64,000 nucleotides of DNA from Bolinopsis microptera. Its lineage: Eukaryota; Ctenophora; Tentaculata; Lobata; Bolinopsidae. The stretch covers positions 496,001-560,000 of the forward strand of contig NC_087077.1 in assembly GCF_026151205.1 (NCBI RefSeq), written 5' to 3'. A program made the translations under genes and the position numbers. Positions 50,301-62,300 of this stretch are shown one piece after another (the first letter of the stretch is position 1; each line of letters begins with the position of its first letter). The notes beneath the pieces are model-generated. The model saw only the letters and a program-made list of their open reading frames with translations, was not told the DNA's origin and made no database searches.

Positions 50301-53300
50301 GAAGAGATTTGGTCTGTGAATCGGTGCGAGGGATGGTGCAACCTCAAAAAAGAGTTGGCATCGGTTTTGGTGACTGGAAAAAACCTTGGGAGAGGATGGA
50401 TGAACGGGAAAGAGAGAGGGAGGTTATGCTGAGAGTGAAGGAGAACATTGAAAGAGAGAGGGAGGTGCAAGTAGGTTCTCTGGAGATGCAGAGCAGGTGG
50501 GGTGAGTGGAGAGAGCTCGTAATGAAGACGGATTTGAGCTGGCATACACTTTTTAAGTATGGTGACTCACTTATTGGGTTCATGCTAAGTGCTGTGTACG
50601 GCACCCTCTTAACCCCCTCTATGGTTTCCAAGTGGAGTGAAGATGAGGATGGGAAGTGCAAGTTATGTGAGGAGAGGATGGGCACCATTCAGCACATTTT
50701 GGCTGGGTGTAAGGTGGCCCTTAGTCAAGGAAGGTATAGATGGCGGCACGACAAGGTTCTGAAGCAGATCTCTGAACAGGTTGTCTTCCATTGTGATCGC
50801 CGAGTGAACACTTATAAGAACAAGGCCGGCGATGGAAGGCAGTTCATTGATTTTGTTCCTGCTGGGAAAAGAAAAGCAGGTACAGACGACCGGAAGGAGA
50901 GTCGTGGTTTTGGGATCCTGAGTGGGTATCGGGATTGGATAGTGCTGTCAGACCTTGAGGGGCAGCTTAAGTTTCCCAGTGAGATTGTGGAAACACGGCT
51001 GAGGCCGGACCTTGTGATATTCTCAAGGTCGGCAAAGACAGTTATTTGGTGGGAGCTAACAGTACCATCTGAAGAGCGGATCGCTGAATCGCACGAGTAC
51101 AAGCTCGACCGATACAGCGGTCTGCAGGCTGAGATTCAGGCGGAAGGTTGGTGCTGTTATAATGCCGCAGTCGAAGTTGGAGCTAGGGGAGTGGTTGCGC
51201 AGAGTTTGGAGAGAGCTGCGAGGAGGATTGGTTTTAGGGGAAGAGAGCTGAAGAAGCTGGTACGGGACAGTGGGAAAGAGGCAGCCCACTGTTCCAGATG
51301 GATCTACTTGTTATCGAGAAAGAGGGAGTGGGAGTTCAGGAAGGTTGGAGCTTGAGAGTTCACTATAACATCTAGAGGTACCATAAACGTTATCTCGTCG
51401 CCAATTGCGAGCTCTAACGGGTCTCCTCAAGTGACTCTCGGATCAGATGGTGGTTCAAGGGTGGACTGCTGGGGCGCCTGACAGGAAACCGTATTGCGAT
51501 TAAAGCCCCGAAACGGTGTCAGGTTGGTAACTGATGATTCTGATCCATGCTCCTGTGAGTTTTGCTGTTGTATCTCAACTCGCTAAACTGAGGCATCTCC
51601 GCATCTTGGGTGAATATGCGTACATCTTCATACTAAACCCAGGTGTGGCATGTGTCAGTGAATACGGGCGAGCGGATGCAATAGCGAAGGTGGTGTGACA
51701 AGGCCTAAAAGACACAGTCAGATAGTTGTCAGCTCGCTGACTGTAAGGGAGAAGGTATATCCGTATTTCGCTGCTACTGATGCAGTCCTTGATCTGGCAA
51801 TCAAGGCTTCTCTGTTTTTCGTCTAACTATGTACCGTTGGGCTTGTGGAACCCGTCAGGGGGACATACATAGGTTAGAATGGTTTTGTGCACCAAGAGGA
51901 GTGAGGGAATGAGGGTTGAAGAGAGAGAGCTAGAGAGTTGTTAGGGTGGTTAGGATCAGTAGGTGGAGTGTTTGGTTGGAGCGTTCTGTTTTTGCTGTAT
52001 AGCATTTTAGTCACTCCGCAGTTTATTAACTGTGTCTCAACTCTATATTCAAGCAAATTTAACGTTTTTCAGTATATTTTAATAAGAAGATTTCATCCGA
52101 ACTATGGTGTTTTATCCGAACTATGGTGTTTTATCCGAACTGTGGTGTTTTATCCGAACTATGGTGTTTTATCCGAACTATGGTGTTTTACTATCTAATA
52201 TATTTAAAAGAGAGCATTATGATATAGAAAGTATAACCTATTTATTAGTATTTTCTGTTCGAACTGTATGTCTCTTCAACTGGATTCGAATTTGTTTAGA
52301 CTTAAATTATCTATGACGTTCTCAGTAAATAGGTATTTATGATACTTACTTTAGTCTTTAGGTAAATGAATGCTCTAAATATGTTTTTATTGTGTCGCCC
52401 AAGACATCCATCACAGAATGCTTTATACAGATTAAACATTTCATTTAAGTATTGAGGCACAAAAAGAGCTTACCTTTTTTGGTACCTGCTATAAAAGAGA
52501 GAGACCTATTTTTCAATAGATTTGCTCAGCCTCGACAGCTTTCGCAAATACTTGTTAGAAATAGAGCCTATTATATCCTTTTTGGAACCTGCTATAAATG
52601 CGAGAGACCCGTTGTTGTCGAATTTGAGAGGACGAAAAAAATCTTTATATTTGAACTCCAATCCCGTTAGGTCCATTCCTTGTTTTGATATACAATCTAT
52701 ATCTCCAAGCCACGCATTGGCTCCATGGAATTCTCTTCCACTCGGGTTGAGATGCATAATTAATGTTTCAAGCGAATTTTGAAGAACCATTTATACAATC
52801 ACTGTTTATTTCTTTTCTTTTCGACGTACTCTAGTTCGACAACTAAGGTTCGCCAGAAATCATCCCTGTAGAACTTGGGTACGTGTCCAGTTCACAAAGC
52901 ATACTATAGTTTGACAAATATTCTCGCTCGATTTTTTGCTTGTGATCCAACAGATCAAGTGGTATTCATGAGGACCGATTTTCGTGATTTAGAGTGGACT
53001 ACTTGAAGTATGTGTCGAACTAGAGTCCAGATATCGTACTCTAGTTCGACAGAGTCGAGCTTTAGGGTTTGTCGAACTACAGTACGTGTTGAACTAGGGT
53101 ACGTTTCGAACTAGAATACGTTTACAAATTCTTTGCGTGATCTTGATTTCTGAGTATAGAGGTTGCAGTTATGTTATAAATATTGTAGATTATGAATATT
53201 TATGGATATAGTGCCGTATATAATTTGACATATTATAGGCGTGTTAAGTCGATAAATTTACGGTTACAAATATCCTTCGCCGCTGGGTAGATGCTTTGGA

Positions 53301-56300
53301 GCGTCACTTTGCGTGTTTGTTAAGTTAATGTTGTCTTAATGTTGTCTTATTGTTGTCTTAATGTTGTCTTAATGTTGTCTTATTGTTGTCTTAAATGTTG
53401 TCTTATTGTTGCATCGGTGTTTGTTCTAGTTGCTTCGTCGATAAAATAAATATGGAAGGAGAATAACAATCAATCCTATCGTAGCCAAAGAAAGGTGATG
53501 TTCCCATCGCATATTAGATGCGTTCTGGTAACAACCTTCATCTCCCTCTTTACAACAGCGAAAGGTAACGATATCCTGCTCCTTGAAGATAGCAACGAGC
53601 TAGGCATTAAATTCGTAAACAGGGAGAAGGTTCAGTGTGCTGGCTTGGTATACCAGCGACCAGCATCCTTCTTCAAACCCAACACCTACAACATGACAAA
53701 TGTGTGCCAATTTGCTCTAAACTACTTCGACCTGATCGCTGGAGCGCTGACTCAACATCTTCAGATCCCTGAAGCTGTGCTGAATGGGACCTCTTGGTAC
53801 TGCCACATTGCTCCCGAGTCTGTATGTGATGAACACTCAATATGTCTGACTGACGAGTGCGAGTGTACAAACTCCTCTGTCTTCCACTGTAAAGACGGTT
53901 CTGGTTGCATCTCCTTCAACAAGCTCTGTGATGGTTCCCAGAACTGTATAGATGGTTCTGACGAGAGTCTATGTGAGGGACAGGTTGAGATAGTGTGCCC
54001 GGATCTCCAGCCACATTCTCTCTCCCTTCAACCCCTGAAGTTCTGTAGGAACACTGATACCAGTACACTACTCCTCAAATCGTTCAACTGTACCCTTTCA
54101 CCTGCAGCTGCTTCACTGAATTGCACAAATACGCTCCTGACCTCTGAAAGCATTGCAGAAGAATATAGTGAAATGCCTCTTTACAAATGCCTGGGTACAG
54201 TTTTCTCTGACTTCCTCCTTCGTTATAATCGATCGGACGCGTATATAGTCTCCAAATACTGCAAGAAAAACTGCAGCAAGGAATTTTCAACGGACATGTG
54301 GGCAAAATTCTGCGATCATCTCTATTTAGGTGAAACTTCTTCCTCAACCTTCTCGCTGGACTATGTCTTTAACTGTGAACCGAAACCGTTTGCATTAGAA
54401 ACAGTTCACATCTCAGTGGTATGTGACGGTAAGAAAGATTGTAAAGACGGAGCAGACGAGACTGGGTGTCCGGGGAGGTTCTACTGCTCTCCCAACTCCT
54501 CCAACGAATGGGTGTCACCTGATAAGCTCTGTGATAAGGTTAAAGACTGTTCCAATGGACAGGACGAGTGTGGGACCTGTGACATGGGCTCCTTCTCCTC
54601 CTCTCAGTATCTCATTCACAACAAGATCGTCATCTTCTCTACTGCTGTCGCTGGACTTGCAATGATCCTTCTGAACTCGTACGTTGGTTTAGAGTGCTAT
54701 CAGAGTACACCGACCTCTAAAGTAGGAAAGGTTGATCGGTTAATACGGCTACAAGTCTGTTTCTACGACGGATTAATGGGGATTTACAACCTGTCCATCG
54801 TATTAGCAGCTATTGTCTTACGAGAAAAAGGCGATTACTGCTTCTTCGACCAGATATGGAGATCTGGAATATTTTGCTCTATCCTTGGAGTGCTTTTCTC
54901 AGTTTCATCTAGCGGATCACTTATGGCAATTGCTCTTATGAGCATCGTGAGATGCCTCATCTGTACCCGGACTATTAACAATGTAAGAAATTCGATAATT
55001 CATTTTACCTCCGTGACTCTGCTGGTGATGAATTTGCTGAACTCTGTAGTGCCCATTCTACCGGTTGCATCTATTCAGGACATCTTCAGAACACAAGCTT
55101 TTTTCACTAACTTTAAGGACAACCCTTTCATAACTTCTGGTATTGTTGACGTGGCCAGGCTGAACTACCTCCACGAGGAATACTTCTCGTCCACCACAGA
55201 CTTGTACAATACAGTTAAAAACCTCAACAATATCACGTCAAAAGACGGGCTGTTCGATATGGTAGAAATAGGGTACTACGGCAACAACCGCATGTGTATC
55301 CACAATATCTTCAAGAAACAAGATTCCTACTTGTTTTACAAGCTGTTCTACTTCACAATCCTACTCATAGTTCTGGTGATAGTTGCTCTTACATACCTTA
55401 TAATCCTGTTTAAGAAGATAAGATCTCACAGAAGACTAAGAAATATGGGTGCTGCACAAGATCAAGAGAGAGATGATGAGATCTCCTCGATGAAGGTGAA
55501 GATTTTCCTGATGATAGGAACTCAGCTACTGAGTTGGACTTCCCTCATCTTAGTTGCCAGTTATTATCAATTTCTTGATGACAACCCCCCTGACGTAACG
55601 TTTGAGGTGTTTGCCTTGGTTGTAATACCGGTAAACAGCCTTCTCAACCCCATTTTCTATAGTGGACTCTACAGTAAGTTCAACAAACTTTCCTGTAGGG
55701 TCTTGCTCAGAGTCGAAGAGAGGACTTCCGGAGCACCTCGCACCCCTGAAATAGAAATGAATCCCATGAACGAAATTGTTTCCGAGGATGAGCAGCCAGG
55801 AGAGAGAAAAGTTAGAGTGAATACATGTGTCACAGAAGATGGACATCTGGAAGAGATTAGCTGATAAGTCTGAACAGTCATTTAACGAATGAAAGTTCAT
55901 CTTTAAGTGGATTTGTAATATTTAGTGTTCATTTATTTAGCTTCTCTAGTTTGCAAAATTTGAATAAAACGGAGTTTATTTTATCTCTTACAAACTGTTA
56001 ATAACACAGTTGATTGACAGAGGAGAGACTTGAGGCAATGTGATGGATAGTGTCTTCTCCCCTCAAAAAACATTACCGCCACAAGGTTGGGCTGTTTCCA
56101 TAAGACAAAAGATAGAGAGACAGTTACTTCGTATAACAAAAGAAGAAACATCTCTGACGTTGAATTGACGAGGTTACCTTTTATTGTTGCAGTTGCTGGG
56201 GGAGAATGGTGAATATTGACGAGGTTACCTTTTATTGTTGCAGTTGCTGGGGGAGAATGGTGAATATTGACGAGGTTACCTTTTATTGTTGCAGTTGCTG

Positions 56301-59300
56301 GGGGAGAATGGTGAATATTTGACGAGGTTACCTTTTATTGTTGCAGTTGCTGGGGGAGAATGGTGAATATTGACGAGGTTACCTTTTATTGTTGCAGTTG
56401 CTGGGGGAGAATGGTGAATATTGACGAGGTTACCTTTTATTGTTGCAGTTGCTGGGGGAGAATGGTGAATATTGACGAGGTTACCTTTTATTGTTGCAGT
56501 TGCTGGGGGAGAATGGTGAATATTGACGAGGTTACCTTTTATTGTTGCAGTTGCTGGGGGAGAATGGTGAATATTGACGAGGTTACCTTTTATTGTTGCA
56601 GTTGCTGGGGGAGAATGGTGAATATTTGACGAGGTTACCTTTTATTGTTGCAGTTGCTGGGGGAGAATGGTGAATATTGACGAGGTTACCTTTTATTGTT
56701 GCAGTCAAGGTTGTTAAATACGTATTAGGAGGGAATACGTATTGGAATACGAATACGTATTAATCCTCGAAAATTGACGTATTACAACGTATTCTTTATT
56801 CCAAAAATTCAAATATGTTGAGGGGACTGAACTTTAGAAAATGGTCTTAAACTTTGATAATTTCATTATCGTTTTAGGAAACGAAATCATTAAATATGTA
56901 TTAAATATTAATATGTAATTGATAATTTCGCAAAAAATGTTAGCTTATTATCCATGAAATTTGATTACAAATTTAAGTTATCATGTATAACTGCACTCCT
57001 TTAATGCATGATCAATGATGAGGGTGGCGCACAGCTGTAATGTTTCATTTTGACAAATCAGCGTATTACGGCGTATTATGGCGTATTCGTAGACGTATTT
57101 AACAATCCATAGAAATTACCGTATTCCGGCGTATTACGACGTATTCTTTATTGGAACCGAATACGTCGTATTCTTTCACGAAAATTTGACGTATTTAACA
57201 ACCTTGGTTGCAGTTGCTGGGGGAGAATGGTGAATATTGACGAGGTTACCTTTTATTGTTGCAGTTGCTGGGGGAGAATGGTGAATATTGACGAGGTTAC
57301 CTTTTATTGTTGCAGTTGCTGGGGGAGAATGGTGAATATTTGACGAGGTTACCTTTTATTGTTGCAGTTGCTGGGGGAGAATGGTGAATATTGACGAGGT
57401 TACCTTTTATTGTTGCAGTTGCTGGGGGAGAATGGTGAATATTTGACGAGGTTACCTTTTATTGTTGCAGTTGCTGGGGGAGAATGGTGAATATTGACGA
57501 GGTTACCTTTTATTGTTGCAGTTGCTGGGGGAGAATGGTGAATATTGACGAGGTTACCTTTTATTGTTGCAGTTGCTGGGGGAGAATGGTGAATATTGAC
57601 GAGGTTACCTTTTATTGTTGCAGTTGCTGGGGGAGAATGGTGAATATTGACGAGGTTACCTTTTATTGTTGCAGTTGCTGGGGGAGAATGGTGAATATTG
57701 ACGAGGTTACCTTTTATTGTTGCAGTTGCTGGGGGAGAATGGTGAATATTGACGAGGTTACCTTTTATTGTTGCAGTTGCTGGGGGAGAATGGTGAATAT
57801 TGACGAGGTTACCTTTTATTGTTGCAGTTGCTGGGGGAGAATGGTGAATATTGACGAGGTTACCTTTTATTGTTGCAGTTGCTGGGGGAGAATGGTGAAT
57901 ATTGACGAGGTTACCTTTTATTGTTGCAGTTGCTGGGGGAGAATGGTGAATATTGACGAGGTTACCTTTTATTGTTGCAGTTGCTGGGGGAGAATGGTGA
58001 ATATTGACGAGGTTACCTTTTATTGTTGCAGTTGCTGGGGGAGAATGGTGAATATTGACGAGGTTACCTTTTATTGTTGCAGTTGCTGGGGGAGAATGGT
58101 GAATATTGACGAGGTTACCTTTTATTGTTGCAGTTGCTGGGGGAGAATGGTGAATATTGACGAGGTTACCTTTTATTGTTGCAGTTGCTGGGGGAGAATG
58201 GTGAATATTTGACGAGGTTACCTTTTATTGTTGCAGTTGCTGGGGGAGAATGGTGAATATTGACGAGGTTACCTTTTATTGTTGCAGTTGCTGGGGGAGA
58301 ATGGTGAATATTGACGAGGTTACCTTTTATTGTTGCAGTTGCTGGGGGAGAATGGTGAATATTGACGAGGTTACCTTTTATTGTTGCAGTTGCTGGGGGA
58401 GAATGGTGAATATTGACGAGGTTACCTTTTATTGTTGCAGTTGCTGGGGGAGAATGGTGAATATTGACGAGGTTACCTTTTATTGTTGCAGTTGCTGGGG
58501 GAGAATGGTGAATATTGACGAGGTTACCTTTTATTGTTGCAGTTGCTGGGGGAGAATGGTGAATATTGACGAGGTTACCTTTTATTGTTGCAGTTGCTGG
58601 GGGAGAATGGTGAATATTGACGAGGTTACCTTTTATTGTTGCAGTTGCTGGGGGAGAATGGTGAATATTGACGAGGTTACCTTTTATTGTTGCAGTTGCT
58701 GGGGGAGAATGGTGAATATTGACGAGGTTACCTTTTATTGTTGCAGTTGCTGGGGGAGAATGGTGAATATTGACGAGGTTACCTTTTATTGTTGCAGTTG
58801 CTGGGGGAGAATGGTGAATATTGACGAGGTTACCTTTTATTGTTGCAGTTGCTGGGGGAGAATGGTGAATATTGACGAGGTTACCTTTTATTGTTGCAGT
58901 TGCTGGGGGAGAATGGTGAATATTGACGAGGTTACCTTTTATTGTTGCAGTTGCTGGGGGAGAATGGTGAATATTGACGAGGTTACCTTTTATTGTTGCA
59001 GTTGCTGGGGGAGAATGGTGAATATTTGACGAGGTTACCTTTTATTGTTGCAGTTGCTGGGGGAGAATGGTGAATATTGACGAGGTTACCTTTTATTGTT
59101 GCAGTTGCTGGGGGAGAATGGTGAATATTTGACGAGGTTACCTTTTATTGTTGCAGTTGCTGGGGGAGAATGGTGAATATTGACGAGGTTACCTTTTATT
59201 GTTGCAGTTGCTGGGGGAGAATGGTGAATATTTGACGAGGTTACCTTTTATTGTTGCAGTTGCTGGGGGAGAATGGTGAATATTTGACGAGGTTACCTTT

Positions 59301-62300
59301 TATTGTTGCAGTTGCTGGGGGAGAATGGTGAATATTTGACGAGGTTACCTTTTATTGTTGCAGTTGCTGGGGGAGAATGGTGAATATTTGACGAGGTTAC
59401 CTTTTATTGTTGCAGTTGCTGGGGGAGAATGGTGAATATTTGACGAGGTTACCTTTTATTGTTGCAGTTGCTGGGGGAGAATGGTGAATATTTGACGAGG
59501 TTACCTTTTATTGTTGCAGTTGCTGGGGGAGAATGGTGAATATTTGACGAGGTTACCTTTTATTGTTGCAGTTGCTGGGGGAGAATGGTGAATATTTGAC
59601 GAGGTTACCTTTTATTGTTGCAGTTGCTGGGGGAGAATGGTGAATATTTTCTCATTCGAATACCACAGCTTTACGTTGTTTAAAAAAAAAAGGTATGTGC
59701 ATCACAGAATAAATTCATTTGCTATGGCTATGCTGTGGGGACCAAACCTACACCGTTCCATATTCTGCAAGCTCGGTGACCCGCTTCATTTTGTGTATCG
59801 GTAGGATTATCAACAAATAACACTGTGGTTATTGCTCAAAATAAATTATGATACCAGAACAAATTCAATCGTTATATGGCAATGGTTGGAACCTACCATC
59901 GAAATACACAATCACATTCGTCTTTTGTATGTGTAAAATAGATTATACGACACACACTTCTCCATCAGTATATACCTGAGCAGACGCGCAGTGCACTGTA
60001 GTAGCAGATATTTGTGTTTCCCTTGTACGAGGACGCTTAACAATCATAACAGCCGTGTTATAACGCATTTTGATAATTACAAATCATTCCACTCCACTTC
60101 ACTCTCCCACTCCAATCAGATCCACGGAGACCACCCACGTGCCCACAGTTAACCAATCAGAGACCAGCTGTCAACTGTTATAAGTGAGTTCTCTCTTATC
60201 GAACGAGCTCGTAGTAGACCCCCCACCCAACGGTGCTGCATGTCAGTTCAAATCACTGTGATTGATTTAACCAACAGATACTCGTGTAATCTCCTGGTCT
60301 CGTCTATTAGTTAGATAGTGGTGGGATATGCCGGAGAGATGAGATCTAGAGAGAGGGGGAGAGGTCACGTGACACAGAGGATAAAGTGCCGGCTCCACAC
60401 GACCACTTGTGTCTCTCACTCCCTGGGGGTATTATCTTGTCTCCTGGTTCCTAATGGTCGCTGTAACGCTGCTGTCTTCTGATTGGTTATCCAGGGGTCA
60501 CGTGGGGGTGTTGGCAGGAATGTGAATGGGTGAATGAGCCGTGACATTGTGTTATGTCGACGTGTTGCAGTCACCAAAATGTGAACGATATTGTTCACAG
60601 CAAACGTGAGAGCGACATGATTAGCTTGCGGATCCTTGACTAAAGTTCATATTATCATATCGGAGATAAGAGAAGGTTTATAATGATTAATAAGTTGGAT
60701 CAAGTGGAGCTATCAGGATTTAGGACTCCATTAACAAATTCATTAGAAAAATTGCATCTTCATGCAAGTATCAGCTTCTTCAGTTACATTATAATGATTC
60801 TTTAGTTATAAGGAATAAGGATGCAATGCTGCGTCAGTGATTGAGTGATGGGCTTATTAGCTCCGATATAAATTCTAAGGAATCCCAAAAGGGTGCTGAT
60901 GGTTCAGTTATGACCACGACTGTCTACCTTAACACTCTAAATTCTTGATTTATTCGCCATCTGGACCTCCCCCAAAATAAGATAAGGCAACGAGAAGAGT
61001 TATCATGAAATTTGTAACATAAATTTATCGTTTCAGATATCAAAGATACTGGGTAACGACAGCCGGCTCCTACTCCCAACATACCAAACCCTCTTAGAAG
61101 ATTCCAATACAGAAGTTCTCATAGCTTTAATACCTAATCTGGCTTCAGCTCTCAGATCTTTTGTTTCCCCTCCCCTAAAGGTTAGCGAGTGTGGTCAGTT
61201 CAAAGTCTATTTTGCTAAATGAACGTTATATTTTTATCATTTCAGGCTACCCCCTCCATAGCTACTTAACAATATAGCTATTGTGTAGAAATTAGCGTAA
61301 GATTTATCAAAAACCCATCTCGTCCTAGGCTGGATAACTTAATATGCGAACGATCCCTAAGAACAAAATGAAAGAAAATGATCCCATAATTTCGAACTAT
61401 CAGCACTTAGTTTGATAGATTTGCTACGACCACCAGCCACTTCTTACTTTCGATACAGCAACCTCCTTTTAAATGTAGAAACTGGGATATTTGCTGCACA
61501 CAAAGGCAATGCTAGATGTTAAAGCTGCAACCAGTTGTCCCCAACATAAATCTTAATATCGGATGTATGTAAGATTTGGACGCGGCATTATAATACACAT
61601 GGAGGATTCGATTAGATTGCTCATGACAAGGTAAAGAGGTAAGGTTGTTGTTAGTAACGCAACCAAAACATCGTTTATAACCCTATAAATAGGTTGATAT
61701 CGGGTTTATTTACAGGTCCCCTGCCCCCCCTGGCCCTGCCCCCGCTGGCCACACAACTCAGCCTGACATGATCCCGGCTTTAACTGTAGCTCAATTATTT
61801 CGAGACAAACACAAATTATTATATAATCGTTCGATTATTAAACGACACATGAAACGATAAGTTATAAGTTTTAACAGTAAATAATTAACCACATAATCAT
61901 AGTTTTTTAACATCGGCCCGCACTGTAATAAAATTGTATTGTATTTAGTGTACATACAGCACCACATAAATTACGTTCTAATTAATTTTAGACTTGAGAC
62001 AAATTGACTATCAGCTTAGTAATTTGACAACATCATTCAGATCTCACATCTCTTATTCAACGGAATACGGATGTCTGATAAACTAATGATAATATCTCCT
62101 GATGATATCCGATAAACTGATGATAATATCTCCTGACCCTGATATCTTTAACCCTCCAGGGACAGTCACCCACGATAGGATTACCGGACCTGATCCCTGC
62201 ACTCCAGACCCAGGAAGACCAAATCAGCAAAACGCGGGAATGGCGCGCATACACCTCCCTAATTGAGGCCTGGTCAGAGTTCACTACTATTCTTACTCCT

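Noticed and set aside
57484-59029. 240-260 residue ORFs with a 17-residue repeat (MVNIDEVTFYCCSCWGR)
   Set aside because: The 51-bp unit is a multiple of three without stops in this frame. The units are nearly identical at DNA level and sit in an intron; no start context, signal or family supports a protein.
60416-60598. 60-residue minus-strand ORF
   Set aside because: Short, with no similarity or neighbouring exon signals.
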